The position numbers and the translations under genes were made by a program. A stretch of DNA of 64,000 nucleotides, from contig NZ_JAGSXH010000007.1 of the NCBI RefSeq assembly GCF_018283645.1, forward strand, positions 36,634 to 100,633, read 5' to 3'. The stretch is from Actinocrinis puniceicyclus. GTDB taxonomy: Bacteria > Actinomycetota > Actinomycetes > Streptomycetales > Catenulisporaceae. The notes beneath the pieces were generated by a model. It was not told the DNA's origin and made no database searches. It saw nothing but the letters and a program-made list of their open reading frames with translations. Each line of letters opens with the position of its first letter. Positions within the stretch are counted from its first letter, which is position 1. Positions 39,791 through 53,200 of this stretch are shown here, piece after piece.

Positions 39791-39868
39791 ATCTGTGACA
39801 CGACTACCCGGTAAAGCCATCCAGCGGTGTGACCCACACTCCTCGGCCCGGACGCGCCACCGCATCGC

Positions 39869-40588
39869 TCATTTCTTGTGCCGACCGGGTCCGCCGCTGG
39901 AGACCGGAACCGGCCGCTCGTCGCGGACCGCCGGGCCGCGACCCTCGCGCTTGTCCTTGCGCGCGGTCAGCACTTCCTTGATCACCGGAATCGCCGACAG
40001 CAGCACGATCAGCAGGGTGATCGGGATGACGTAGGTGTCGACCTTCGACGCCGGGATGGTCGATCCGACCAGGTGCCCGGCGATCAGCACGCCCTCGGTC
40101 CACACCACGCCGCCGATGGCGTTGTAGACGAAGAACGTACGCGCCGGCACTTCCAGCACCCCGGCGACAGGGTTCATGAAGGTGCGCACGATCGGGATGA
40201 AGCGGGCCAGCAGGATCGCCTTGGCGGCGCCGTAGTCGTTGAAATAGTACTCGGCGCGCTCGACGTACTCCTGCTTGAACAGCCGGGAGTCGGGCTTGTC
40301 GAAAAGCCGGCGGCCGAACCGGAGGCCCAGATAGTGGCCGAGCTGGGCACCGAGGATCGCGCAGATAGGCGCCCCGATCAGGAGGGGGGCGAGCGCCAGG
40401 TGCTCCTTTGAGTTCGGCAGCGTCATGAATCCGGCGATGAACAGCAGCGAGTCGCCCGGCAGGAAGAAGCCGATGAGCAGACCGGTCTCGGCGAAGGTGA
40501 TCGCCAGAACACCGAGGATGGCATACGCGCCGAACGCCGATATGTAGTCCCCGGCGCTCAGCGGGTTGAAGGCCAGCAAGTGTGTCAC
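39869..40588 (-). CDS. DedA family membrane protein (VTT domain)
   Basis: 239 residues from a GTG. Typical DedA features: an N-terminal hydrophobic helix pair with FAETGLLIGFFLPGDSLLF, the FGRRLF segment, LLARFIPIVRTFMNPVAGV and the conserved GGVVWTEGVLIAGHLVG. The C-terminus is a basic cytoplasmic tail. Relatives act as undecaprenyl-phosphate or lipid flippases; the substrate is not readable here. The gene follows pyrE by 62 bp and probably shares its transcript. Confidence 0.9.
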   Translation of the reverse strand: MTHLLAFNPLSAGDYISAFGAYAILGVLAITFAETGLLIGFFLPGDSLLFIAGFMTLPNSKEHLALAPLLIGAPICAILGAQLGHYLGLRFGRRLFDKPDSRLFKQEYVERAEYYFNDYGAAKAILLARFIPIVRTFMNPVAGVLEVPARTFFVYNAIGGVVWTEGVLIAGHLVGSTIPASKVDTYVIPITLLIVLLSAIPVIKEVLTARKDKREGRGPAVRDERPVPVSSGGPGRHKK

Positions 40589-40650
40589 GCGGTAAGAGTA
40601 GCCGGGCGGGATGGCCGGCGACTTAACGCGGACGCACTGTTGCGCACCTG

Positions 40651-41226
40651 CTACGCGAGTCCGAGATCGGAAAGGCTGTAGGCGGCGTAATAAGGCAGCC
40701 CGGCCGCATCGATCGCGGGCTGGGCACCGCGTTCGACGATCACCGCGACGGCGATGACTTCCGCGCCCGCCGCGCGGGCTGCCTCGACCGCGGTCAGGGG
40801 CGACCCGCCGGTGGTGGATGTGTCCTCCACGATCAGCACCCGCCGCCCGGCGATGTCCGGCCCCTCGATCCGCTGCTGCAGGCCGTGCGCCTTCTCACTC
40901 TTACGCACCACGAACGCGTCGAGCTTGCGGCCGCCGGCCAGTTCGGGTTGCGCGGCCGCCGCGTGCAGCATGGCGGCGGCGACCGGATCGGCGCCGAGCG
41001 TCAGCCCGCCGACCGCGTCGAAATCCAGATCGCGCACCAGCTCCAGCATGACCCGGCCGACCAGGGGGGCCGCCCCGCCGTCCAGGCCGACGCGGCGCAG
41101 ATCGATGTAGAAATCCGCTTCACGCCCCGAGCTGAGCGTCACCCGGCCGTGCACGACCGCCTTGGCCTTGATCTGCGCGAGCAGCTCGGTCCGGTTCCGG
41201 CTGTCCGGGGCGAAGGTGATCGACAT
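40651..41226 (-). CDS. pyrE: Orotate phosphoribosyltransferase
   Basis: 191 residues from an ATG. The PRPP-binding motif is RRVLIVEDTSTTGGS, and the substrate end has GRVTLSSGREADFYIDLRR and GLTLGADPVAAA. It makes orotidine monophosphate in pyrimidine synthesis. Full length. It lies between dedA and the FadR-type regulator, an order also found in Streptomyces from memory. Confidence 0.95.
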   Translation of the reverse strand: MSITFAPDSRNRTELLAQIKAKAVVHGRVTLSSGREADFYIDLRRVGLDGGAAPLVGRVMLELVRDLDFDAVGGLTLGADPVAAAMLHAAAAQPELAGGRKLDAFVVRKSEKAHGLQQRIEGPDIAGRRVLIVEDTSTTGGSPLTAVEAARAAGAEVIAVAVIVERGAQPAIDAAGLPYYAAYSLSDLGLA

Positions 41227-41337
41227 CGCGGATGATCCTTCCGGTCGGGGCGTCCCACAAAGAATACGGATCAGTGCGTGGCGCGCCCCAACCAGAGGCT
41301 GCGTTCTAGGTGCCGGCCCGCGTGAGGTCCGACGACG

Positions 41338-42279
41338 TCACAGCAGCGAACGCGTCCCGCTCCCCGCTCCGACCATCGTCGGCCGAGCCTCCGTTCCGGC
41401 CGGCCGGCGCAGCGGCTGGGGGAGCAGCGGTGACTGGTTCGGCTGGGTCGGCAGCGAGAGGCCGACCGCCGCCGGCGAACGCGACCCGGCAGCCTCGGAT
41501 TCAGATGCCGAGCCGTCAGATGCCGAGCCGTCAGATGCCGAGCCGTCGGAGGCGGAGCCTTCGGATGCCGACGCGTTCTCCCGAGCTACCGGGCTTTCGA
41601 TGCCGCCCCCGAGCTCGGTACCGCGCACGATGCGCGCATATAGCCGTTCGGCGAACTCCTGGGTCTTGACCATGGCAGCCAACTCGTCGCCCAGTGACGC
41701 ATCGGGCGCTGGGACCTCGATCGTCTCCACCACGCAGCGCGCGACTTCGTTGCAGGACGCGTCCGCGAGCGTCCTACCGAAGTGGTGTGCCGCTTCCCGG
41801 TAGCCGAACACGTCGCCCGGGAACGTGTCGCTCGGCATGCAGGCGCGCATCTGAACGATCGCCGAATCGAGCCGGTCGCGCTGCTCGGGCTTGATCCGCT
41901 GCGCGGCGAGGTCAGCCATCAGCAGGTGCAGGGCGGTGCGCACTTCGTGCAGTTCGGTGGCCAGCGTCGCGGAGCCGCCGTATTCCAGCAGGACCGAGAG
42001 CACCAGCGGGTCGAGGATGTTCCAGTCGCCCTTGGGTCGAACGGTGGTGCCGCGGCCGTGTCGGATGCGCAGCACCCGCTTCTCTTCCAGCGCCTTGAGG
42101 GCTTCACGCAGGATCGTGCGGCTGACCGCGAACTCCTGGGCCAGCGCGGCTTCGGGCGGCAGGTCGCCGCCGGGCTGGAACTCGCCGTCCAGTATCCGCA
42201 GCAGGAGCCGTTCGATCACGGCGTTTGCCAGGCGGCTGGGCCGGACGACCCGATGGGCGTTCCACCCTTCAACGTACAT
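41338..42279 (-). CDS. FadR/GntR-family transcriptional regulator with repeat-rich tail
   Basis: 313 residues from the ATG of MYVEGWNAHRVV, with AGGAG upstream; a longer reading from 42321 lacks a good site. The winged helix is residues ~20-85 (LPPEAALAQEFAVSRTILRE and RIRHGRGTTVRPKG). The C-terminal FCD ligand domain spans ~95-230 (LHEVRTALHLLMADLAA, and YREAAHHFGRTLADAS). The last ~80 residues are low complexity, including Gly-Ser-Ala-Ser-Asp repeats. The ligand is unknown. FCD regulators usually bind organic acids or fatty acids. The tail is not part of the family fold. Confidence 0.85.
   Translation of the reverse strand: MYVEGWNAHRVVRPSRLANAVIERLLLRILDGEFQPGGDLPPEAALAQEFAVSRTILREALKALEEKRVLRIRHGRGTTVRPKGDWNILDPLVLSVLLEYGGSATLATELHEVRTALHLLMADLAAQRIKPEQRDRLDSAIVQMRACMPSDTFPGDVFGYREAAHHFGRTLADASCNEVARCVVETIEVPAPDASLGDELAAMVKTQEFAERLYARIVRGTELGGGIESPVARENASASEGSASDGSASDGSASDGSASESEAAGSRSPAAVGLSLPTQPNQSPLLPQPLRRPAGTEARPTMVGAGSGTRSLL
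41501..41575 (+). repeat. 15-bp tandem repeat in the regulator gene tail
   Basis: Three exact copies of TCAGATGCCGAGCCG run from 41501 to 41545, followed by two degenerate copies to 41575. On the coding strand they encode Gly-Ser-Ala-Ser-Asp units. The period is a multiple of three, so copy-number change keeps frame. Confidence 0.9.
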
Positions 42280-42303
42280 ATGCTCCGACTCCTGACTCAC
42301 GGT

Positions 42304-42321
42304 GTGCGTCCGGTCACGCAC
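42304..42321. promoter_or_regulatory. Possible operator upstream of FadR-type regulator
   Basis: Inverted repeat GTGCGT-N6-ACGCAC lies 25 bp upstream of the regulator start codon. Its place suits autoregulation. It does not match the common FadR or HutC operator consensus. Confidence 0.3.
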
Positions 42322-42442
42322 AGAACGTGATGCACACAGTAGGAGTACAGGCGAGCCGAAGCCGCCGATTCAGCCGACAACCACTCGATCCGATGACAAG
42401 ACTCACCCTCCGGGGAACCGGCTCCTGCCGGTCGGCGCCGTG

Positions 42443-43474
42443 TCAGCGGCGGTAGCGCCGCCGCAGCGCCGCGAGCGCGAAAGCGAACGTGCCGAGAGCA
42501 GCCGTCACGGCCCCGATCAGGAACGGAATCCACGGCGGCACGCTGCGATCGCGCAGGCGGCTCCAGATGTCCTCGGTCTCCTCCGGGCCGACGGGCTCCG
42601 GACCCGTCGTGGGCACGAGCCCGGCTCGTGGTGCTTCGGGCGGCAGCGAGGGCTCGTCCCCGCTGTCCCCCGGCTCCGGCGCCGTGGCGACGAGCCGCAG
42701 CGGCGCCAGTGCGGGCGGCTGCGCGGGCTTCGCTTCGGCACGAGTCTCGTCGGCGGACTCTTGACCGCGCTGCGCGTTCCGTTCGTTCGTTCCTTGCGGT
42801 TCCGGGGCGTCGTCACGTGGAAGCTGCGTCGGCGAAGCCGTATTCGCGCTGCCTTGGCCGGCTTGGTCGGAGACATCCCGGACCACCGCGAGCGGAGCGC
42901 GCTGGGTCGGTCGGCCGTCCCGCGGTTCCTCATGCGCCTCGGCTTCCCGCGGCGGGCGCTCTGACTGGCCGGGCTGCTGCGCCGATCCGTCGGGCCGACC
43001 GGGCCGTTCCGGCGAGGCGAGCTGGGGCGAGGGGGACTGAGCGGGTGAGGTCGCCGCGAGCGCTGTGAACCACCGCTGCACCACGCGCTGGAACGCACCG
43101 TCCAGCGCTTCAGCCGAAAGCGACGAGGTCCCCGTGGCGATATCGAGTTGCCCGCCGACCACGACGCGTGTGCCGGAGCCGGATTGCCGAAGCGTGATCT
43201 CCACCGTGCCTTCCACGGTGCCGCCGGCTCGCCCGAAGACGGCCTCCACCTCCAGTGACACGCGCAGCGATGACGGCACGACCTCGACGATGCGCGCCAC
43301 TCCACGGAACGTGACCGTTTGTTCGCGGGTACGCACACGCAACCGCCCGGCCACGCCCTGAGCGCCGGAAGCGTCGACCGACGCGTTCGGTAACGCGCCA
43401 ATCAACCGCTCGGCGTCGGTGACAGCGGGCCAGAGCAGTCGGCGGTGGACCGGGACCGTGGCCTCGTACGGCAT
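42443..43474 (-). CDS. CoxG-like SRPBCC domain protein with C-terminal membrane anchor
   Basis: 343 residues from the ATG of MPYEATVPVHRRLLWPAV, chosen since GAGGG lies seven bases upstream; in-frame codons run 38 further. The N-terminal ~150 residues are a CoxG-type START/SRPBCC domain: VAGRLRVRTREQTVTFRGVA and GGTVEGTVEITLRQ are recognisable. A ~150-residue Pro/Glu/Ala-rich linker follows. A single membrane helix closes the protein (PPWIPFLIGAVTAALGTFAF with a basic tail RRRYRR), so it is tail-anchored. CoxG helps insert molybdenum hydroxylases into membranes; no coxMSL genes are present here. The function is unassigned. Confidence 0.75.
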   Translation of the reverse strand: MPYEATVPVHRRLLWPAVTDAERLIGALPNASVDASGAQGVAGRLRVRTREQTVTFRGVARIVEVVPSSLRVSLEVEAVFGRAGGTVEGTVEITLRQSGSGTRVVVGGQLDIATGTSSLSAEALDGAFQRVVQRWFTALAATSPAQSPSPQLASPERPGRPDGSAQQPGQSERPPREAEAHEEPRDGRPTQRAPLAVVRDVSDQAGQGSANTASPTQLPRDDAPEPQGTNERNAQRGQESADETRAEAKPAQPPALAPLRLVATAPEPGDSGDEPSLPPEAPRAGLVPTTGPEPVGPEETEDIWSRLRDRSVPPWIPFLIGAVTAALGTFAFALAALRRRYRR

Positions 43475-43650
43475 CGACACCCTCACTGCATAGCCGCGCA
43501 ACGGCGACGGACCGCCGTGCTCGCAGGCCAGCGTACGCCGCCGCGTGGCTGTGGGCATCGCATGAGCCGTTTTCCTTTCATTGACCACTCATTGACCGGT
43601 AAAGCACGGCTTTAGGGCGGCTGGATCGAGCGGGAGAGCCGACACGTCCG

Positions 43651-44184
43651 TCACTCCAGGCGCAGAAGACTGAGCGTCGTGACGACCTGCCGCTGCTGCG
43701 GATACGTGTGCCAGGTCGTCCACCACAGGCCGCGCGTCCACGACCGAATCACGATCCCGGTCAACGCGCTCGGCCGCCCTGGATGCCGGCCGACCAGACC
43801 CTCGGAGGCTCGGCGTTCGATTCCGGCGACACACTGCCCGAATTCCCCCGCGGCGCAGGTGCGCACGTCGGACTCGATCGTGTACCGCCAACCGTGTAAG
43901 TCGCGCTCTGCCGCCCGGGGCAGCGGCACGGTGGGCTGCGGCAGGCGCGCGACCGTCTCCCGGCAGACCAGGATCCGCCTGGGCGCCGAGAGCGCCGAGG
44001 ACACGGACCCGCCGAACCACCACACCGCTACCTGGTGCGAAGCGCCGAGCAGCCGCAACTCGGCGAGGAACGGAGCGAGTCCGAGTCGCCGGATCGCCAG
44101 CGCCGGCCGCGGCCCCAGGTCCATCGACCAGGCGAGTTCATCAGCGTTCGTATCTCGGTACCCGGTGGTCAACTCGACGAGCAT
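43651..44184 (-). CDS. DUF2617 family protein
   Basis: 177 residues from an ATG. The family text includes LPRAAERDLHGWRYTIES, a segment with GRHPGRPSALTGIVI, and the characteristic WWTTWHTYPQQRQVVTT-type ending. DUF2617 proteins are small soluble actinobacterial proteins of unknown function, often near the aminotransferase found divergently here. No catalytic motif is visible. I assign no role. Confidence 0.8.
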   Translation of the reverse strand: MLVELTTGYRDTNADELAWSMDLGPRPALAIRRLGLAPFLAELRLLGASHQVAVWWFGGSVSSALSAPRRILVCRETVARLPQPTVPLPRAAERDLHGWRYTIESDVRTCAAGEFGQCVAGIERRASEGLVGRHPGRPSALTGIVIRSWTRGLWWTTWHTYPQQRQVVTTLSLLRLE

Positions 44185-44274
44185 CGATGCGTACCCTCCC
44201 CACGCCGTAGGCTTCTGCGTGCGCGGGTCGCACGTGAGACGAACGACCCGTTCGGGTTAACGAGTGGAGGACGT

Positions 44275-45570
44275 GTGGGTCATCACGCCACGCCGGAGAC
44301 AGAGCACCCGAAAAGGTCAGCCGCCGATCGCGAAACGGCCGCGACGGGCGGCGAAAGCGCGGCTGCCGCGTCCCCGCGGCAAGGCCCGCGCCGTCCCGTC
44401 CTGGCTTCGCGGCTACACGGACTCGGCACCACGATCTTCGCCGAGATGTCCGCACTCGCCGTGGCCACCGGCTCCATCAACCTCGGGCAGGGCTTCCCGG
44501 ACACCGACGGACCCGCGTCCATCGCCGAAGCGGCCGCCCGCGCGATCCTGGAAGGCCGCGGCAACCAGTACCCGCCCGGACCCGGCATTCCGCAGCTGCG
44601 CCGCGCGATCACGGACCACCAGGCCGACTGGTACCGGCTCGACTACGACCCGGACACGGAGGTACTGGTCACAGCCGGCGCGACCGAGGCGATCGCGGCC
44701 GCGCTGCTGGGCCTCGTCGACCCCGGCGACGAAGTGATCGCGTTCGAGCCCTACTACGACTCGTACGCGGCCTGCATCGCGATGGCGGGGGGAGTCCGCG
44801 TCCCCGCCACACTGCGCCCACCGACCGGATCGCAGCCGCGCTGGCATCCCGATCTCGACGCTCTCGCCGCCGCCATCTCCAGCCGCACCAAGGTGCTCCT
44901 GATCAACTCGCCGCACAACCCGACCGGAATGGTGCTCAACGACGCCGAACTGCGCCGGATCGCGCTGCTGGCGATCGAGCACGACCTGATCGTGATCACC
45001 GACGAGGTCTACGAGCATCTGGTGTTCGAAGGCTCGCACATCCCGATGGCGACGCTGCCGGGAATGCGCGAGCGCACGGTCTGCATCTCGTCCGCAGGCA
45101 AGACCTTCTCCTTCACCGGATGGAAGATCGGCTGGGTGACCGCTCCGGCGCAATTGGTCGCCGCGGTGCGCACCGCCAAGCAGTTCCTCACATACGTCAG
45201 CGGCGGGCCGTTCCAGTACGCGGTGGCCGAGGCGCTGCGACTGCCCGGCGACTACTACTGCGAACTGCGCGAGAGCCTGCGCGCTCGCCGAGACCTTCTC
45301 GCGGAGGGACTCGCGCGCATCGGGTTCGGCGTGAGCGTGACCGAGGGCACGTACTTCATCACTACCGACATCCGTCCGCTCGGAGTGCAGGACGGTCTCG
45401 CCTTCTGCCGGGCGCTGCCCGAGCGCTGCGGCGTGGTCGCGATCCCCAACGCGGTCTTCTACGACGACAAGGACGCGGGCGCCGCCTTCGTCCGCTTCAC
45501 CTTCTGCAAGAAGACCGAAGTGCTCGACGAGGCCTTGGAGCGTCTGGCGGTGTTGGCCGAACGGGCGTGA
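44275..45570 (+). CDS. Class I/II PLP-dependent aminotransferase
   Basis: 431 residues from the GTG at 44275 (VGHHATPE), preceded by GGAGG; the frame is open for 240 bases more on the left but overlaps DUF2617. Fold-type I motifs: SINLGQGFPDTDGP, VLINSPHNPTGMVL, VITDEVYEHLVF and the PLP lysine in SSAGKTFSFTGWKIGW. It is nearest to the kynurenine/methionine or YbdL-like and N-succinyldiaminopimelate aminotransferase group. The substrate is not readable. An N-terminal ~40 residues are unconserved. Confidence 0.88.
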   Translation: MGHHATPETEHPKRSAADRETAATGGESAAAASPRQGPRRPVLASRLHGLGTTIFAEMSALAVATGSINLGQGFPDTDGPASIAEAAARAILEGRGNQYPPGPGIPQLRRAITDHQADWYRLDYDPDTEVLVTAGATEAIAAALLGLVDPGDEVIAFEPYYDSYAACIAMAGGVRVPATLRPPTGSQPRWHPDLDALAAAISSRTKVLLINSPHNPTGMVLNDAELRRIALLAIEHDLIVITDEVYEHLVFEGSHIPMATLPGMRERTVCISSAGKTFSFTGWKIGWVTAPAQLVAAVRTAKQFLTYVSGGPFQYAVAEALRLPGDYYCELRESLRARRDLLAEGLARIGFGVSVTEGTYFITTDIRPLGVQDGLAFCRALPERCGVVAIPNAVFYDDKDAGAAFVRFTFCKKTEVLDEALERLAVLAERA

Positions 45571-45594
45571 GGGCGCCGGGTCAACGCGCCGCGG

Positions 45595-45939
45595 TCACGG
45601 TACGCGCACGTCGTGATGCTGCTCGGCGAAGTGCCGGTCGGCGTCGGTCAAGTCCGCGTCGCGGACGGGCGAGACGAGCGTCCAGTGCTTGCCGACCGGG
45701 CAGCGCTGCCAGCGCGCCATGCCCAGGCGCACCGCCTTCAGCGACGCCCCGGGGATCCAGATCGTCGTGAAGTAGTGGCCGTCGCGGCACCGTACGATCG
45801 TTTCGCCACCGATCTTGTAACCCGCGATTCGGGCGACGACGGTACCCACGACGAGCGCGGAGACGACGAAGGCCGCGATGGCCGCCCGCGCTTGCGAGCC
45901 CTGCGGTCCGGCTGCTTGTCGGTGTCCATACATACTCAT
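45595..45939 (-). CDS. Small membrane protein with paired-cysteine C-terminal module (uncharacterised actinobacterial family)
   Basis: 114 residues from the ATG of MSMYGHRQAAGPQ, preceded by GAGGGG. One membrane helix (AAIAAFVVSALVVGTVVARI) is followed by an extracytoplasmic part with VRCRDGHYFTTIWIPG, SLKAVRLGMARWQRCPVG and KHWTLV. The two Cys-containing segments (RCRDGH and QRCPVGKHW) look like half zinc ribbons. I have seen this motif in actinobacterial hypothetical proteins, but no function is known. It is just downstream of clpB. Confidence 0.7.
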   Translation of the reverse strand: MSMYGHRQAAGPQGSQARAAIAAFVVSALVVGTVVARIAGYKIGGETIVRCRDGHYFTTIWIPGASLKAVRLGMARWQRCPVGKHWTLVSPVRDADLTDADRHFAEQHHDVRVP

Positions 45940-45998
45940 CACTATCCCCTCGCCCACACCGGGGCGCGAGGGGACGAGAGTCCCGCGGCCGGGTGTCT

Positions 45999-48581
<2,583 letters not shown>

Positions 48582-48652
48582 CACGTGCTCCTGGTCCCGT
48601 AGTCCCTATGCTGCCGCGGTCTTCCCGTCAATAGGCACCTTGATCGGCACTC

Positions 48653-49144
48653 TCAGCGCTGCTGCGGCTTCCAGACGACGAGCGCCGTGGACGTGCCGAA
48701 GGCCGGCAGCGCCGGAAGCAGATCCGGCCGGTATGCCGGGCTGCCGGCGGATGCCGCGTGTGTTCCGGCGGCCAGGTCCGGCTGCTGCGCCGGCACGGCC
48801 AGCGGGATGGATGTCGCGCGGGCCATCGCCAGGCTCTCCTCCAGTTCGGCTACCCGGGCGCTGAGCGCGTCGACCTGGTCCTGAAGCTCGCGGATCCGCT
48901 TGATGCCGGCCAGGTTGACACCCTCGTCCTGGGAGAGCCGCTGCACTTCGCGCAGCCGCTCGATGTCCCGCGCCGAATAGCGCCGCCCGCGGCCGGGCGC
49001 GCGATCGGGGCTGACCAGCCCGAGTCGGTCGTATTGCCGCAGCGTCTGCGGGTGCAGGCCGGAGAGCTCGGCCGCGACCGAGATCACGTAGATCGCCTCG
49101 TTGCCCGCCGGCAGGCCGCCGGGGTGCGCGTCGTCCCGCAACAT
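48653..49144 (-). CDS. hspR: Heat shock repressor HspR (MerR family)
   Basis: 163 residues from an ATG one base after the dnaJ stop. The MerR winged helix is residues ~17-85 (VISVAAELSGLHPQTLRQYD, GRRYSARDIERLREVQ), and a coiled coil (QDQVDALSARVAELEESLAM) follows. The ~70-residue Ala/Pro-rich tail is typical of actinobacterial HspR. HspR binds HAIR sequences with DnaK as co-repressor. Two HAIR-like sites precede dnaK in this operon, so it represses its own transcript. Confidence 0.95.
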   Translation of the reverse strand: MLRDDAHPGGLPAGNEAIYVISVAAELSGLHPQTLRQYDRLGLVSPDRAPGRGRRYSARDIERLREVQRLSQDEGVNLAGIKRIRELQDQVDALSARVAELEESLAMARATSIPLAVPAQQPDLAAGTHAASAGSPAYRPDLLPALPAFGTSTALVVWKPQQR

Positions 49145-49145
49145 T

Positions 49146-50300
49146 TCAGCCCTCTCCCTTCGCCGCTTCCAGCAGTTCGCCTCGCACGTCGTGATCGGCG
49201 GTAGCGTCGCGGTACTTCTCCAGGGCCGCGCTCGCGGCCTCGCTCAGCTTGGTCGGCACGGCCACCTCGAAGGTGACCAGCAGGTCACCTCGGGTGGCGT
49301 CCTTGCGCGGAGCGCCCTTGCCGCGCACCCGCAGCGTGCGCCCGTTGGCGCTGCCCGCCGGGAGTTTCACCGTGACCGGCATCCCGCCGAGCACCGGGAC
49401 CTTGATGTCCGCCCCGAGGACCGCCTCGGGGTAGGTGACCGGGACGGTGACGGTCAGGTTGTCGCCGTCCCTGCCGAAAATCCGGTGCGGCCTCACGTGC
49501 ACCACCACGTACAGATCTCCCGCCGGTCCGCCGCGCTCACCGGGAGCGCCCTTGCCTTTCAGCCTGATCCGCATTCCGTCGCGCACGCCCGACGGAATGC
49601 GCGCCTGGAGGGTCCGGGTCGAGGCGGCGCGGCCCGAGCCGTGGCAGGTCGGGCACGGCTCGTCCACTACCAGGCCGCGGCCCTTGCACTCCCGGCAGGG
49701 TTCCGAGAACGCGAAGCCGCCCTGGTTGCGGCTGACCTGCCCGGTTCCTGAACAGTTCGGGCACACCCGCGGGGTCGTGCCGGTCTTCGCACCGGTGCCC
49801 GCACACGCCCTGCACGGGTGTTCACTGGTCATCCGCAGTGGGATGGTCACGCCGTCGATCGACTGCATGAACGTGATCGTGGCCTCGGTCTCGACGTCCG
49901 CGCCGCGCCGGCCCGGGGTGGTCTGGGTCGTGCCGGTCCGGCCGCGGTTGAAGATGCCGCCGAGGATGTCGCCGAGCCCGCCCGCGCCGCCGCCGGTGTT
50001 GCCGAGCAGGTCGCCCAGGTCGAACGGAAACCCGCCGGCCGGGTTGTTGCCGCGGAACCCGCCGCCGAACAGGGACCTGGCCTCGTCGTACTCCTTGCGC
50101 CGCTTGTCGTCGGACAGCACGTCGTACGCCTCGGAGATCTCCTTGAACTTCTCCTCGGCGGCGGCGTCGCCCTTGTTCGCGTCCGGGTGGTATTGGCGGG
50201 CCAGCTTTCGGTACGCCTTCTTGATATCGGCCGCGGGAGCGTCCTTGGGGACGCCGAGCACCTTGTAGTAGTCCTTCTCCAAGTAGTCCTTGGTGCTCAT
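49146..50300 (-). CDS. dnaJ: Chaperone protein DnaJ
   Basis: 384 residues from an ATG. The J-domain is residues ~9-75 with the HPD motif ([11 protein letters not shown]). A Gly-Phe linker follows. The four zinc-binding repeats [24 protein letters not shown] and CPTCHGSG are all present, and the C-terminal substrate domain closes it. It stimulates the DnaK ATPase and delivers substrates. Its stop is one base from the hspR start, and it follows grpE by 71 bp. Confidence 0.97.
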   Translation of the reverse strand: MSTKDYLEKDYYKVLGVPKDAPAADIKKAYRKLARQYHPDANKGDAAAEEKFKEISEAYDVLSDDKRRKEYDEARSLFGGGFRGNNPAGGFPFDLGDLLGNTGGGAGGLGDILGGIFNRGRTGTTQTTPGRRGADVETEATITFMQSIDGVTIPLRMTSEHPCRACAGTGAKTGTTPRVCPNCSGTGQVSRNQGGFAFSEPCRECKGRGLVVDEPCPTCHGSGRAASTRTLQARIPSGVRDGMRIRLKGKGAPGERGGPAGDLYVVVHVRPHRIFGRDGDNLTVTVPVTYPEAVLGADIKVPVLGGMPVTVKLPAGSANGRTLRVRGKGAPRKDATRGDLLVTFEVAVPTKLSEAASAALEKYRDATADHDVRGELLEAAKGEG

Positions 50301-50371
50301 CTCAGGTTCGCCTCTGCTCCTTGCGGTGCTCGAAGATCGCTGTGCTGCCGGGCGGCGTGGACGCCGACCGG

Positions 50372-51019
50372 CTACTCGTCCGGCTCTCCGGGCTGGGCCA
50401 CGGTGACCCGGGCCACCCGCAGGATCCTGTCACCGAGGCGGTACCCGGGCTGCAGGATCTCCACGCAGGTGTCCTCCTCGACGTCCGGGGACACCGTGTG
50501 CATGAGCGCCTCGTGCACGTTGGGGTCGAACAGCTCGCCGGTCGCGCCGAACTGTTCGAGCCCGAGCTTGGCCAGCGAGTTCTCGAGCGACTCGGCCACC
50601 TGCCGGAATCCGCCCTCCAACTCGCCGTGCTCGCGGGCGCGGCCGATGTCGTCGAGCACCGGCAGCAGCCCGGTGAGCACTTTGCCCAGGGCCATCTCGG
50701 CGACCGCGGTCCGGTCCCGCTCCACCCGGCGCCGGTAGTTCACGTACTCGGCCTGAAGGCGTTGCAGGTCGGCGGTGCGCTCGCCGAGCTCGGCCTGCGC
50801 GCTTTGCAGTTCGTTGGTGCGCTCGGCCAGTTTGGCCAGCAGTTCGGCCACCGCGAGATTCGCGGCCGGGTCGCCGTGCTCGCCGCCGATCGCCTCGTTC
50901 ACCCGCTCGGCGAACTCCTCGCCCTCGACCTGCGGGGCGGCCTCGAAACCCTCGTCCTCGCCGTACTGGCGGGCGTCCTCGCCGGCGTCGCGGCCGGGGT
51001 GGTAGAGGTCGTCGCTCAC
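50372..51019 (-). CDS. grpE: Nucleotide exchange factor GrpE
   Basis: 215 residues from the GTG at 51019 ([11 protein letters not shown]), with AGAAGAGAAGAAAG upstream; the 387-residue open frame reads back into dnaK and is not the gene. An acidic N-terminus and a long helical segment ([20 protein letters not shown]) precede the conserved core [29 protein letters not shown] and [12 protein letters not shown]. It releases ADP from DnaK. It lies between dnaK and dnaJ in the heat shock operon. Confidence 0.96.
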   Translation of the reverse strand: MSDDLYHPGRDAGEDARQYGEDEGFEAAPQVEGEEFAERVNEAIGGEHGDPAANLAVAELLAKLAERTNELQSAQAELGERTADLQRLQAEYVNYRRRVERDRTAVAEMALGKVLTGLLPVLDDIGRAREHGELEGGFRQVAESLENSLAKLGLEQFGATGELFDPNVHEALMHTVSPDVEEDTCVEILQPGYRLGDRILRVARVTVAQPGEPDE

Positions 51020-51188
51020 TTTCTTCTCTTCTCCTGGAGTCGATCGATCGGGGGCCGGGTCGGGCCGGGGCGGGTGCGGGCCGTCGCCGCACACCCGGCC
51101 CGCGATCCCGTCCCGTGGAACGCGGTTCGCGCGGCGCGCCGAGGGGAACCCCGCGGCGCGCGCCCGTCCGTGTTCGACAAGGCTGCTT

Positions 51189-53057
<1,869 letters not shown>

Positions 53058-53135
53058 CGTGGCTTCCTTAGGGTTGCTCGTCGCTGCTTCTGCCTGGGGC
53101 CGGGCTCAGCGGCCGAGCCGCGCCGCGGCGGCCCG

Positions 53136-53184
53136 CTTGAGTCCAGTCGACTCAACCATAAGGGTTGAGGCTGTTGGACTCAAC
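53136..53184 (-). promoter_or_regulatory. dnaK promoter with two HAIR operators (HspR sites)
   Basis: HAIR consensus is CTTGAGT-N7-ACTCAAG. The first site, 53136-53156, reads CTTGAGT-N7-ACTCAAC, with one mismatch. The second, 53164-53184, reads GTTGAGG-N7-ACTCAAC, a weaker copy. On the minus strand -35 TTGAGT (53183-53178) and -10 TATGGT (53160-53155) are separated by exactly 17 bases. The distal site covers the -35 and spacer and the proximal site covers the -10 and start, so HspR bound to both would block RNA polymerase. Confidence 0.88.
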
Positions 53185-53200
53185 TTCGCCGGCGGCTGCG

